DNA of 64,000 nucleotides from Methylobacterium oxalidis (GTDB taxonomy: Bacteria; Pseudomonadota; Alphaproteobacteria; Rhizobiales; Beijerinckiaceae): contig NZ_BJZU01000052.1 in the NCBI RefSeq assembly GCF_007992195.1, forward strand, positions 22,187 through 86,186, given 5' to 3'. Under the pieces are notes generated by a model. That model was given only the letters and a program-made list of their open reading frames with translations, ran no database searches and had not been told where the DNA came from. The position numbers and the translations under genes were made by a program. This document shows positions 26,966-36,211 of the stretch, piece by piece; position 1 is the first letter of the stretch; each line of letters begins with the position of its first letter.

Positions 26966-27694
26966 TCAGACCTGTGCCAGGCCACCGTCCACGCACAGGT
27001 CCGCGCCCGTCACGAAGCTGCTCTCGGCGCTGGCGAGGAAGAGGGCCGCAGCCGCCACCTCCTCCGGTCGCCCCAGCCGTCCGATCGGGATCCGGTTCGT
27101 GAGCGCCTCGCGAACCTCGTCGGTGACGGCCTGGAACAACGCCGTGTCGATGGGGCCGGGGCTGACGACGTTGACGCGTATCCCGCGCGGCGCCAGTTCA
27201 CCGGCCCAGGTCCGCGCGAACGAGCGGATGGCGGCCTTGCTGGCGGCGTAGACGCCGTAGCCCGGCGTGCCGATCAGGGCCGCGATGGAGCCGATCAGCA
27301 CGACAGCGCTGCCCGCCCCCATATGTTCCGCCGCCGCCTGCGTGGCGAAGGCGAGCGCGCGCGCGTTCAGGCCGAAGGTGCGGTCGAAGTGCTCCTCGGT
27401 GAGATCGGCGAGCGGCCGCTGCTCCGACGATCCCGCACTGACCACCAGGATGTCGATCCTTCCCCGCTCGGCCGCGATCGCCTCGATCGCGCGTCGGAGG
27501 GCGTGCGGATCGCTGGCGTCAGCCTGGATCGGGCGGACGCCGGCGCTCCGGTCGACCGCCGCTCGCAGCGCCGCCTCGTGCCGGCTCGTCGCGAAGACCT
27601 CCGCGCCCTCCGAGGCGAAGCGCTCGCTGATGGCGAGGCCGATGCCGCTGCCGCCTCCGATAACGACCGCCACCTTGTTCCCGAGCAGGCCCAT
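26966..27694 (-). CDS. Short-chain dehydrogenase/reductase (SDR)
   Basis: A 242-residue classical SDR using NAD(P)H. The cofactor motif is GGGSGIG (residues 13-19), the structural NxxA is FGLNARALAF, the catalytic Ser is in LIGSIAAL, and Tyr/Lys are in YGVYAASKAA. The end FVTGADLCVDGGLAQV is typical of this family. Thr or Arg after the first strand (TSRHEAAL) suggests NADP preference. The substrate cannot be predicted. ATG 27694 follows GGGGATCTTCGCC. Confidence 0.9.
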   Translation of the reverse strand: MGLLGNKVAVVIGGGSGIGLAISERFASEGAEVFATSRHEAALRAAVDRSAGVRPIQADASDPHALRRAIEAIAAERGRIDILVVSAGSSEQRPLADLTEEHFDRTFGLNARALAFATQAAAEHMGAGSAVVLIGSIAALIGTPGYGVYAASKAAIRSFARTWAGELAPRGIRVNVVSPGPIDTALFQAVTDEVREALTNRIPIGRLGRPEEVAAAALFLASAESSFVTGADLCVDGGLAQV

Positions 27695-27950
27695 GGCGAA
27701 GATCCCCTGATCCGCCGCGCAGGCCGACCCTATCAGCAGCGGAAGATCGGAAGAAGCGCGGGGACGGCGGGCATCTGTACAAGCCAAGCCGTTACAGCAG
27801 AGAAGGCCCCTCTCGCGCCGCATCTAATACTTTGTATCGTATGCGGCCATACCATTGTGAAGTGAAATAAGCCGAAATATGTCAATTTATCTGCTGCCCG
27901 AAGCATAGAATAGGGCACTCAATCTCTGTTTGTTTTGATTGAGGCAGCCA

Positions 27951-30332
27951 ATGTCTAAGCACGCCTCCGGCTCGAAGCATCATTATCATCGGGATAAGCC
28001 TGGATCGCTGTCGCTTGACGGCTTGACCGACGGTCGCGCGGTCGAGGGACAGGCCATCACAGCCCACGTCGCCGATCCGAATGGCGACCCGGATTGGGCG
28101 ATCTACACCTTCTGGGCCGATGGGCAGATCGTGCAGAAGGGCCGGTCGGCCACCTACACGCCGGGATACGAGGCGGCGGGGCAGGTCGTGACCGTCAGAG
28201 CCTGGTACGAGGATGGGGACGGGCACACCGGGACCGTCCGGGCCTCGGCCGGGGCCGTCTCGGACTCGGATCGGCCGGGCACGATCACACTCGCGGGGCT
28301 GAGCGGCGGCAACGCGGTGGAGGGCCAGGCGATCACCGCCAGCATCGCCGATCCCGACGGGCTTCCGGCGAGCGGCATCATCTACACCTTCAAGAGCGGG
28401 AGCACGGTCCTGCAGACCGGCAACGCGAGCACCTACACGCCGGCCTTCAACCTGGGCGGCAGGGCTCTCACGGTCGAGGTGAGCTACACCGACGGCCAGG
28501 ACCACGCGACGACGCTCGTGCAAGCCGCCGGCAACGTCGTGGATGTCGACCGCGCCGGTGCCATCACGCTGGCCGGTCTGACGAGCGGCAACACGGTGGA
28601 GGGCCAGGCGCTCACTGCCAGCGTCACCGATCCCGACGGCGTGCTGGCGACCGGCATCACCTACACGTTCCGCGCGGGCACGACCGTCCTGCAATCCGGC
28701 ACGTCGAGCACCTACACGCCCGGATACGATCTCGGCGGTCAGGCCATCACGGTCGAGGCGGCCTACGCGGACAGCCAGGGCCACAGCGCGGTTCTGACCG
28801 CGTCGGGCGGGATTGCGCAGGATGTCGACCGGCCCGGCAGCTTGACCCTCGCCGGCCTGTCGAGCGGCAACGCCGTCGAAGGGCAGGCGATCACCGCGTC
28901 CCTGGCGGATGCGGACGGCGTGCCGGCCGGCGCCATCTTCACGTTCCGGGCCGGCACGAGCGTTCTGCAGACGGGCACGGCCAGCAGCTTCACACCGGGC
29001 TTCGATCTCGCGGGCCAGATCATCACCGTCGAGGCGGCCTACACGGACGGCCAGGGCCACAGCGAGGCTCTCAGCCAGACCGGCGGCGTGGTTCAGGACG
29101 TGAACCGCCCCGCCACCCTGACCCTGTCCGGCCTGAGCGGCGGCGCCGCGCTCGAAGAGCAGACGATCACCGCGACCGTGGCCGATGCCGACGGCCTGCC
29201 CGGCGGCGCCGGCGCGATCACCTACACGTTCAGGGCTGACGGCGCCGTCCTGCAGAGCGGCGCGTCCAACGCGTTCACGCCGGGCTTCAACGCGGTCGGG
29301 CGCCTCGTCACCGTCGAGGCGTCCTTCGTCGACGGCCAGGGCCACAGCGAGGGGCCGACCGCAGCCGCCGGGGTCGTGCAGGATGCGCCCCCGCCGCTTT
29401 CCATGATCTTCAACTACGCGTTCGCCGAGGCGAACCTGAGCTTCGTCGACCAGCGCAACATCATCACCGGCCCGGACGGCGTCCCGCACGACGTCACCGG
29501 CGTGAACACGCTGAGCTTCTCGGACGGCAGCATCCAGGTCCGGGACGGCCAGCCCTTGGTGGACGATCTCTACTACTACGCGAAGAACCTCGACGTCTGG
29601 CAGGCGAGAATCGACCCGGATCTGCACTACGCGGCCTTCGGCTGGAGGGAAGGCCGCGACCCGAGCGCGCTCTTCTCGACGAACGGGTACCTGGCCGCCA
29701 ACCCGGACGTGAAGGCGGCCGGGATCAACCCGCTGCAGCACTACGATCAGTTCGGATGGCGCGAGGGGCGCGACCCGTCGGCCCTCTTCGACAACGAGCA
29801 GTACCTGACGGGCAATCCGGACGTGAGGGCGGCCGGGCTGGACCCGCTCGCGCACTACCTGGAGTTCGGACAGGCGGAACGGCGGTCGATCGACGCCGCT
29901 GTCGGACGGGCCGGGGACATCGGCGCGGATCGTGGCTTCGACGCCGAGTACTACCTGCTTGCCAATGCGGACGTGGCCCGCGCCGCAACCGCGGCAGGAG
30001 GCAGCAGCTACGCCTTCGCGCGCGCTCATTTCGACGCCTTCGGCTGGAAGGAGGGGCGCGATCCGAGCGCCGTGTTCGACACGAAGGGCTATCTCTCCGC
30101 CTACGCCGACGTGAAGGCGGCCGGGATCAATCCGCTGGCGCATTACGATGCGTTCGGCTGGAAGGAGGGGCGCGATCCGTCGACGGGCTACGACACCTCG
30201 TCCTACCTGGCAGCCTACGCCGACGTGCGGGCAGCCGGCGTCGATCCCATGCTGCACTACCTGCAATTCGGGATCCTGGAGGGCCGCCTCAGCTTCGCCG
30301 ACGGCAGCTTCAGCGCGGGAAGCGTCGGCTGA
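27951..30332 (+). CDS. Large repeat protein: five Ig-like repeats and FGW-EGRDPS repeats
   Basis: A 793-residue protein with no signal peptide. Residues about 15-480 are five Ig-like repeats of roughly 91 residues, each with L.GL..G.AVEGQ.ITA, a YTF or FTF strand, YTPG/FTPG and DGQGH. A linker is followed (about 540-785) by repeats of HY..FGWREGRDPSALF and Y.A.PDVKAAGINPL. These latter repeats are common in rhizobial secreted or surface proteins. Adjacent gene content (an HlyD adaptor 1.4 kb downstream) suggests type I secretion. ATG 27951 follows GAGGCAGCCA. Likely surface adhesin or matrix protein. Confidence 0.85.
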   Translation: MSKHASGSKHHYHRDKPGSLSLDGLTDGRAVEGQAITAHVADPNGDPDWAIYTFWADGQIVQKGRSATYTPGYEAAGQVVTVRAWYEDGDGHTGTVRASAGAVSDSDRPGTITLAGLSGGNAVEGQAITASIADPDGLPASGIIYTFKSGSTVLQTGNASTYTPAFNLGGRALTVEVSYTDGQDHATTLVQAAGNVVDVDRAGAITLAGLTSGNTVEGQALTASVTDPDGVLATGITYTFRAGTTVLQSGTSSTYTPGYDLGGQAITVEAAYADSQGHSAVLTASGGIAQDVDRPGSLTLAGLSSGNAVEGQAITASLADADGVPAGAIFTFRAGTSVLQTGTASSFTPGFDLAGQIITVEAAYTDGQGHSEALSQTGGVVQDVNRPATLTLSGLSGGAALEEQTITATVADADGLPGGAGAITYTFRADGAVLQSGASNAFTPGFNAVGRLVTVEASFVDGQGHSEGPTAAAGVVQDAPPPLSMIFNYAFAEANLSFVDQRNIITGPDGVPHDVTGVNTLSFSDGSIQVRDGQPLVDDLYYYAKNLDVWQARIDPDLHYAAFGWREGRDPSALFSTNGYLAANPDVKAAGINPLQHYDQFGWREGRDPSALFDNEQYLTGNPDVRAAGLDPLAHYLEFGQAERRSIDAAVGRAGDIGADRGFDAEYYLLANADVARAATAAGGSSYAFARAHFDAFGWKEGRDPSAVFDTKGYLSAYADVKAAGINPLAHYDAFGWKEGRDPSTGYDTSSYLAAYADVRAAGVDPMLHYLQFGILEGRLSFADGSFSAGSVG

Positions 30333-30707
30333 GACCCGGGTCGAGCGCCTCTGCCGGTCGTCTCGGTCCGTCTCCCGTCCAGACACGAGCTCCGCCTGCC
30401 GGGGCGGGATGCCGGCGCAGGGCATTTGGCGCGGCGGAGCGCCCCGGGAGAAGGCGGATGAGAAATGTCGTGCGCCGGTCCTGATCGACCGGCGCCTTCG
30501 CTGCGGCAGGCGAGGACGTCGAGGGCTCGCATCATGCGGGTCTCGTTTGCCGAACGAGTCTGCCAGATGCTGACCCAGTCAATTTCGCGACCGTCAAATG
30601 CCTCTATCGGAAGCGTGCGTTTCTGAACGGAATGACGCGCTACGCTCGACAGATATCGAAGTCGTATCTAACCATCTCGATCATATTCCGGCGACCGGAG
30701 CGGCGTC
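30333..30707. other. Intergenic region
   Basis: 375 bp downstream of the repeat protein. The last 150 bases are lower in GC and probably include the promoter of the next gene. No coding or structured element was recognised. Confidence 0.3.
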
Positions 30708-31001
30708 ATGACTTTCTGCGACGCAAAAAACGCTCAGGTTGTCAATGAGATCAGCGTCGCTGTCCTGTCGAAGGCCCTCGGATCGCTGATCATAGCTTGC
30801 GAGCAGCTGAACCCGCGCGTCAGCGTGCATCTCCGCCCGGCTTTGCTGGCGGGAATCCGGCGCGACCTGCAGCTCATCCGCGACGCGTACCCGGTCGCCG
30901 AGGTGCCCGATCAGAGTCTGAGCGCGCTCGACGGATATCTGCGCTTCGTCGTCGAGACCGCGCTGGCGGACGAGGATTTGCCCTCCGTCCATACGCACTG
31001 A
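30708..31001 (+). CDS. Hypothetical helical protein
   Basis: A 97-residue, mainly helical protein (VLSKALGSLIIACEQLNPRV, LLAGIRRDLQLIRDAYPVAE). No membrane segment, signal peptide or known family is seen. ATG 30708 follows CCGGAGCGGCGTC. It stands alone upstream of the PilZ-like gene and the HlyD gene, reading the same way. Confidence 0.65.
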   Translation: MTFCDAKNAQVVNEISVAVLSKALGSLIIACEQLNPRVSVHLRPALLAGIRRDLQLIRDAYPVAEVPDQSLSALDGYLRFVVETALADEDLPSVHTH

Positions 31002-31202
31002 GCGACCGTCGGCGAGGCAGGCCCGCGCGCTCGCAGCCGTCCCGCGCCGTGCCGGTCGCGCGGCTGCGCCCGAGCGCCGGTTCCTTCCGCAGGCGGGAAA
31101 TTGCTTCCCGGTCGACGCGTAAAATCCGACCGACCGCGGACATATCTCGCCTACCCCTCGCTCGGCAGAAACGAGGACATAAACGCCAGAACGTGGAAGC
31201 CA

Positions 31203-31451
31203 ATGCAGCTTTCTTCCGATGAACTCGTGCAGATGCCGCCCGTAGCCGCGAAGATCGGACTCAAGTTCTGGCCGCGACCATTGACATGCAGGGCTGTGCT
31301 CACGGGCCAAGATCGCGCCTTCGTCTCGATCAGCCTCGCAGGTAGCCTTCCGGATCGCTTCTCTCTTGCCGTGGAGCCGGACTTCGCGCCGCGCCCCTGC
31401 ATCGTGACCTGGAGGGGCGAAGGGGCGATCGAGGTGGCGCTGTACGATTGA
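31203..31451 (+). CDS. Small PilZ-like protein
   Basis: An 82-residue protein whose second half (ISLAGSLPDRFSLAVEPDFA followed by PRPCIVTWRGEGAIEVAL) follows the pattern of a PilZ barrel: a hydrophobic strand, LP..F.L, then C.V.WR and a final hydrophobic strand. The c-di-GMP-binding RxxxR and D/NxSxxG motifs are not evident, so it may not bind the nucleotide. ATG 31203 is an estimate; longer forms are open. It is a minimal, degenerate member at best. Confidence 0.55.
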   Translation: MQLSSDELVQMPPVAAKIGLKFWPRPLTCRAVLTGQDRAFVSISLAGSLPDRFSLAVEPDFAPRPCIVTWRGEGAIEVALYD

Positions 31452-31687
31452 GCGTCGATCTCCGGCGCCATGCTGCGGGTCCGGCGCCTCGGGGCCGTCG
31501 CGGCCCCGCACCTCGCAGCTTCACTCCGCTCGGAGCCCCATCCGCAGGACTACGACGGACCTTCGCACCGCGACCGGCATCATGAAGACCGTGTTAACCT
31601 GCCGTTCGCCACGCGAACTCAGCCGGAAACAGTTTCAAGGCGCCCCGATTCGCTCTACGATGGCCTCACTGCTTGCGGGGACACATC

Positions 31688-33079
31688 ATGGCCATCGGAC
31701 AATCCTTCGGCATGGGGGAGGCACGGAAGTCGCCCGGCTCGGCACAGGGCTCGATCCGCAAGCATCTCATGATCGGGCTGGGTGCCTGCGCCCTGCTGGT
31801 CGCGAGCGCGAGCTTCGCCGCAGTATCGACCCTCTCCGGTGCCGTGATCGCGTCGGGCCGGATCGTCGTCGAGACGGACGTGAAGAAGGTTCAGCACCCG
31901 ACAGGCGGCGTCGTCGGGCAGCTTCTCGTTCGTGAAGGCGCCCGCGTCTCGGCGGGGCAGGTGCTGATCCGGCTCGACGAGACCCAGACGCGCGCCGAAC
32001 TCGACATGGTCCGCAAGGCCCTGGACGAGCTCTCGGCACGCCAGGCGCGCGAGGAGGCGGAGCGGGACGGTGCGGCCAGCATCACCTTCCCGGACGACCT
32101 CCTGGCGCGCGCCACGAGCGATCCCACCGTCCGGCACCTGGTCGAGGGCGAGACGCGGCTCTTCAAGGCGCGGGTCGCCGCGCGCGAGGGCCAGAAGGCC
32201 CAGCTGCGCGAGCGCGTGGCGCAGTTGCACGAGGAGATCGGCGGGCTCGAGAAGCAGGTCGCAGCCAAGACCCGCGAGATCGCGCTGATCAACGACGAGC
32301 TGAAAGGGGTCCGCGACCTCTATTCCCAGAATCTCGTGCAATTCGCGAAGCTGAACGCCCTGGAGCGCACCTCTGCAGGATTGTTGGGGGAGCGGGGCAG
32401 GCTTGTGGCGGTGATCGCGCAGACGAAGGGCAAGGTGACCGAGACGGAGCTGCAGATCCTGCAGGTGGACGGCGACATGCGCACGGAGGTGGGCAAGGAT
32501 CTGGCGGAGATCCGGAGCCGCTGGTCGGAACTCGTCGAGAAGCGGGTGGCGGCCGAGGATCGGCTGAAGCGCGTCGAGCTGCGCGCGCCGCAGGACGGCT
32601 TCGTGCAGGAACTCAAGGTGCACACGATCGGCGGGCTCGTGACACCGAACGAGCCGGCGATGCTGATCGTGCCGTCGGCCGATCAGAGGGTTGTGGAGGT
32701 CCAGGTTCAACCGCAGGACATCGCCTACGTGAAAGCCGGGCAGCTCGTCTCGCTGCGCTTTCCGAGCCTGAACCAGTCGCGGACGCCTGAGATCAGCGGC
32801 AGCGTGATGCGGATCGCCGCGGACGTCAGCCAGGATCAGAAGACCGGCGCGCCCTACTACACGGTGCGCATCCGGCCCACCGAGGGCCAGGAAGCGCTCC
32901 TCGGCAAGTCGGTCCTCCTGCCGGGGCTGCCGGTCGAGGCGCACATGAACATCGGTGATCGGACCGTCATCAGCTACCTGGTGAAGCCGCTCGCCGAGCA
33001 GATCGAGCGGCGGATGGGCTTGATCACGGATAATCCGGTGGATCACATCCCGACATTGGACCGGCAAGCGACCAACTGA
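31688..33079 (+). CDS. HlyD-family periplasmic adaptor of a type I secretion system
   Basis: A 463-residue membrane-fusion protein. It has an N-terminal membrane anchor (about residues 27-50: LMIGLGACALLVASASFAAV), a barrel-sandwich half-motif (GRIVVETDVKKVQHPTGGVV, VREGARVSAGQVLIRLDETQ) and a long coiled-coil hairpin (about 95-290). The second half-motif is RVELRAPQDGFVQELKVHTI, followed by a beta-barrel domain. This is the PrtE/HlyD type that links an ABC exporter to TolC. No exporter ATPase or TolC gene lies nearby. ATG 31688 follows GGGGACACATC. The upstream repeat protein is a possible substrate. Confidence 0.9.
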   Translation: MAIGQSFGMGEARKSPGSAQGSIRKHLMIGLGACALLVASASFAAVSTLSGAVIASGRIVVETDVKKVQHPTGGVVGQLLVREGARVSAGQVLIRLDETQTRAELDMVRKALDELSARQAREEAERDGAASITFPDDLLARATSDPTVRHLVEGETRLFKARVAAREGQKAQLRERVAQLHEEIGGLEKQVAAKTREIALINDELKGVRDLYSQNLVQFAKLNALERTSAGLLGERGRLVAVIAQTKGKVTETELQILQVDGDMRTEVGKDLAEIRSRWSELVEKRVAAEDRLKRVELRAPQDGFVQELKVHTIGGLVTPNEPAMLIVPSADQRVVEVQVQPQDIAYVKAGQLVSLRFPSLNQSRTPEISGSVMRIAADVSQDQKTGAPYYTVRIRPTEGQEALLGKSVLLPGLPVEAHMNIGDRTVISYLVKPLAEQIERRMGLITDNPVDHIPTLDRQATN

Positions 33080-33506
33080 CCGCAGCGCCACCGAGATCGG
33101 TGCCGAAGCCGCCTCGCCTCACGATTGTCGGGCCTGGTCCCGCGCGTGTGCAATCCTTGCGAGCCTATCGCCGGCTTGCGCGCGGCCCGGATGCCGGGAC
33201 GGCGCCACGACCCGGCTCGACGCATTTGGAAATGCCCTTTCCAATTTCGGGGCTTTGCGCCGCGAGGCGACAGGCTAGCTTCCCTCCCGATGGTGTGCTG
33301 CCGATCCTATGCCCGCTGCCCGGCGGCTCGGAGGGCAGGGGTATTCGGATCATCGACACACGAAGTCCCGGTTAGGTGTCGCCCGCGCGAGCGGTCCGAA
33401 GGGGCACACACCATCGGAAGCGGCCTGTGCCAAGGCGCAGCCCCTCGTATCACCTCCTCGGCCCGCGGGCCGAGGAGGATGAAGCTGCACGCGTGCCGGA
33501 GCAACG
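33080..33506. other. Intergenic region with a perfect palindrome
   Basis: 427 bp without a supportable gene; several overlapping frames are open but unconvincing. The notable element is the 26-bp palindrome at 33453-33478. Confidence 0.35.
33453..33478. repeat. 26-bp perfect palindrome
   Basis: CCTCCTCGGCCCG is followed directly by its exact reverse complement with no loop. It lies 28 bp upstream of the start at 33507. It could be an operator for a dimeric regulator; as a transcript it would be a terminator without a T-tract. Confidence 0.6.
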
Positions 33507-33752
33507 ATGGTCACCCGGCGCCGTTGGTTCGGCATGGCCACCATCGCCATCATGATCGCCACGCCGCGTGGGCGACGCCTTCTGGCCGCGTCCTCGGAGC
33601 GGGAGGCCGCGCTCACCGCCGAACTGGTGCTGCGGACGCTCGACCGTCTCACCCTGCCGACGGCGATCTGGGTCCAGTGCGCGGATCTCGACGTGACCTT
33701 CAGGCTCATGGGCTATCTGACCGGCGTGCAGGACGAGATGATCGGGGCTTGA
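33507..33752 (+). CDS. Hypothetical protein
   Basis: An 81-residue protein with a basic, moderately hydrophobic N-terminus (MVTRRRWFGMATIAIMIATP) and a helical remainder (AALTAELVLRTLDRLTLPTA). The ATG follows CCGGAGCAACG. The start could be an export signal or a single membrane helix. No family was recognised. Confidence 0.55.
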   Translation: MVTRRRWFGMATIAIMIATPRGRRLLAASSEREAALTAELVLRTLDRLTLPTAIWVQCADLDVTFRLMGYLTGVQDEMIGA

Positions 33753-33899
33753 GCGGTCGGACGCGCTCAGCATCGTCCCGGTTCATCACGGCAAGCCCGC
33801 ATTTTGTATTTTGAGTTTGATGCGGAGCACCGACGAAATCCTGTGGTCGCCCGGATTGCTGGCGCTCTATGCTCGGCGCCTCGACCGCAGGAGGTGCGT

Positions 33900-34085
33900 A
33901 TGCGTGCACTCGCTTTGCTGGCCATCGCTTTCGTGCTCGCCACAGGTGCATTCTGGGCGACCATGCTCACGGCACCGCCCAAGTCGGTGGCGAAGGGCCA
34001 GATCATACCGGCCGTTCACATCCCCCTCGTGGCCGGGAGCAAGGACCCTGACCGCTACGACGCGGATGAGGGCGACGTATTCTGA
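33900..34085 (+). CDS. Small anchored peptide with acidic DRYDAD tail (paralogue 2)
   Basis: A 61-residue protein with the hydrophobic start MRALALLAIAFVLATGAFWA and the acidic end KDPDRYDADEGDVF. It matches the gene at 17704 in length, in the MR.L ... GA.W.TM start and in the D.DRYDAD..D.F tail, while the middle differs. GCAGGAGGTGCGT is a strong ribosome site. Two copies 16 kb apart support selection on the tail. Not a family I recognise. Confidence 0.78.
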   Translation: MRALALLAIAFVLATGAFWATMLTAPPKSVAKGQIIPAVHIPLVAGSKDPDRYDADEGDVF

Positions 34086-34185
34086 GGGCTCAAGCCGGCG
34101 CGAGCGAATTTCCCAAGTCCGCCATCTCCTGCAACGGTCGCTGCGCTGGACCGTTGATCGTCACAGCCACTGTGGAGATCGAGCC

Positions 34186-34287
34186 ATGAAGCTGACCAAA
34201 GAAGCCGCCAAAGCGATGGCCAAGGCGTGGGCGATGCCGAAGGTGAACGAGTCTTCGAAGGACCAGCCTGCGAAGAAGCAGGGCTGA
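34186..34287 (+). CDS. Basic microprotein
   Basis: A 33-residue Lys/Ala-rich peptide, MKLTKEAAKAMAKAWAMPKV, with a polar Lys-rich end (KKQG). GGAGATCGAGCC precedes the ATG. The first 18 residues would form an amphipathic helix. Function is unknown. Confidence 0.55.
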   Translation: MKLTKEAAKAMAKAWAMPKVNESSKDQPAKKQG

Positions 34288-34545
34288 CATCGTCAGGAGG
34301 GACGCGGCGTCATCGCATCCGGCGCCTGCCTGAGCGCCGCCGCCCTGCCGGCGGCGCCGGATACGGATTCGCGGCGCCGCCGGGCGGCATCGCCGGATCG
34401 GCGCTCGATCCGCGCTGATCCGGACGGAGAAGGCGCATTGCTGATCGGCTCCGTGGCCTTCGACGCTGTCTCACCACGCGCCGACGCGGCCGGATGGGGT
34501 ACCACCTTCATCGCAACCTGGTTCGCCGCGAAACGTTCGAACGTC

Positions 34546-34740
34546 ATGCGAACCGCTTACCTCGCACAGGATCATCGCCACCGCGCCGAACACTGGCGCC
34601 GCCTGGCTCAGAGCTGGGCCATTGCCGGCAATGAGGAGGCATCGGCGCAGTGCCGACGGAAAGCCGAGATGTGGCGGCGGGCAGCGATGCGCGCGGATGC
34701 CGCCGACACGTCAGCAAGCCAGGAGGCGGGCTTCAGCTGA
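34546..34740 (+). CDS. Small helical hypothetical protein
   Basis: A 64-residue protein rich in Ala, Arg and Trp (RAEHWRRLAQSWAIAGNEEA, CRRKAEMWRRAAMRA), likely two or three helices. A longer in-frame start at 34438 exists. No family was recognised. It points away from the Gly-rich secreted protein encoded on the other strand. Confidence 0.55.
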   Translation: MRTAYLAQDHRHRAEHWRRLAQSWAIAGNEEASAQCRRKAEMWRRAAMRADAADTSASQEAGFS

Positions 34741-34799
34741 GGTGAAGAAGGACCGGCATGACCGGTCCTCACATCCACGCCCGACTCGGACGCCGGCGC

Positions 34800-35096
34800 T
34801 TACCGCGCGCCGGTCGATGTGCCGCCGGTTGCGCCGCCCGTGCTCTTGGCCGTGCCGCCGCTCTGAGGATTTCCGGCGCCCGCGGTGCTGCCGGTCGTGG
34901 CACCGGTGGCCCCGGCCGCGCCGCCGGTCGCCGAGCCGGTGGAGCGCTCCATCGCCTTCTCGCTGTTGCTCTTCACGCTGCCGGGGCTGTTCATGTTGCC
35001 CTCGGCGCTGCCGCCGCCGGCGGGGGTCTGAGCCCAAGCGGCGCCGGTCAGCGGCAGAGCCAACGCGGCAGCGATCACGATCGTCTTCATGGTCAT
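34800..35096 (-). CDS. Small secreted Gly/Ser/Thr-rich protein
   Basis: A 98-residue protein with a clear cleavable signal peptide (MKTIVIAAALALPLTGAAWA) and a mature part of low complexity, mostly Gly, Ala, Ser and Thr (TGGAAGATGATTGSTAGAG). It is likely unfolded in the periplasm or outside the cell. GGGACGAAATGCC precedes the start. The family is common in Methylobacterium but of unknown role. Confidence 0.7.
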   Translation of the reverse strand: MTMKTIVIAAALALPLTGAAWAQTPAGGGSAEGNMNSPGSVKSNSEKAMERSTGSATGGAAGATGATTGSTAGAGNPQSGGTAKSTGGATGGTSTGAR

Positions 35097-35512
35097 GGCA
35101 TTTCGTCCCTAGGTTGTACCGAGGATCAAACCGCCGGACGCGGCGAGATGTTCATCTCGCCCGCCGCCCCTTCTGCCGCACCGAGGTTCCGCCCCTCGCC
35201 GCCATCCCGCCGCCCGAGCGTCCAGCAAATCCGCTGGGCCCCAGAGGCGCGCCGCAAGACCAATCTGGCGGGGCATTCCGGCCCGGATCACGGGCGAGGC
35301 CGCCGTCCCGGGTGTGCCGGTCAGGATCCGGTCCTGGCCCACACGGTCTCGAACCGGCAGCGCCGCCTTAGGCGGTGTCTATCGGCGGCCGCTGCGTCCA
35401 TCGCTTTCCACATCTCTGCACAGCCTTGTCGGTCGGTCGCCGATGCGCGCTTGAACGAATCGCAGGGCGCGCGTTTGTTCCGCATCCGTTCCATCTTCGC
35501 GAGGGCGCAGGG
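35097..35512. other. Divergent intergenic region
   Basis: 416 bp between the secreted protein and the next rightward gene. No gene or structured element was recognised; overlapping open frames lack support. Confidence 0.3.
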
Positions 35513-35728
35513 ATGCATGATCGACCCGCCGAGATCCGGCCGTCCGAGGCCGAGCGGATCGCGTTCGCCTACCGGATGGCGGCCCGCGGCGATGCCTGGC
35601 TCGCCCTCGTGCGCGCGATCGAGGACGCGCTCGTCGACCTCGATCGCGCCGACCGGCATGTCGAGCGGCAGGCCGCGCTGACCTCGCGCGGCTATGTCCG
35701 CGGCGGGTCCGATCGCGCCCACCGGTAG
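35513..35728 (+). CDS. Hypothetical protein
   Basis: A 71-residue, mostly helical protein (EAERIAFAYRMAARGDAWLA, LVRAIEDALVDLDRADRHVE). GAGGGCGCAGGG precedes ATG 35513. Its stop TAG is followed directly by the ATG of the next gene, so the two form an operon. No family was recognised. Confidence 0.65.
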   Translation: MHDRPAEIRPSEAERIAFAYRMAARGDAWLALVRAIEDALVDLDRADRHVERQAALTSRGYVRGGSDRAHR

Positions 35729-36175
35729 ATGGATCGGCTCCGCGACATCCGGGCCGAGCGCCTGCTGGTCGCGTGCACGTCCTGCCGCAGAACCGGCTCC
35801 TACCGCATCGCCGGCCTTGTGGAGCGCTTCGGCGGCGACATCCCGCAACGCGACCTGCTCGCCGCGCTGACCGCCTCCTGCCGCTACCAGCGCGGGCCAG
35901 AGGCGGCCGCGCCGCGCAAGTACGAGGTGCAGTGCCAAGCCCGGCTGATTCTGCCCGAGGCGGCCCTGGCGGAGGCGGCGGCGCCGGCGGGCCGGCCCTT
36001 CACGATCGAGGTCTGGAAGCCGGGCGCGTCCGGCATCCAGTGCCACATCGCCACGATCTGGAGCCTGGATCTCGCGCGCGCCGCGTTCGCCACCGCGACG
36101 GAGATCTGGCCGGAGGAGCCGCTGACGCTGCGCCAGGGCATCCGGATCATCCGGAAGCACCGGATGCCGGATTAG
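35729..36175 (+). CDS. Hypothetical protein with a Cys-x-x-Cys motif
   Basis: A 148-residue protein starting directly after the stop of the previous gene. Near the N-terminus, LLVACTSCRRTGSYRIAGLV resembles half of a zinc ribbon; single Cys residues at SCRYQ, VQCQA and IQCHI could supply further ligands. It may bind metal or nucleic acid; this is inferred only from the Cys spacing. No family was recognised. Confidence 0.65.
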   Translation: MDRLRDIRAERLLVACTSCRRTGSYRIAGLVERFGGDIPQRDLLAALTASCRYQRGPEAAAPRKYEVQCQARLILPEAALAEAAAPAGRPFTIEVWKPGASGIQCHIATIWSLDLARAAFATATEIWPEEPLTLRQGIRIIRKHRMPD

Positions 36176-36211
36176 AAGGATAGCCTCCGTGAGACCACCC
36201 TGGGGACAGGC

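Noticed and set aside
27882..30425. An 847-codon minus-strand frame with apparent repeats
   Set aside because: The repeats are the mirror of the Ig-like repeat protein on the plus strand; it has no ribosome site or family match.
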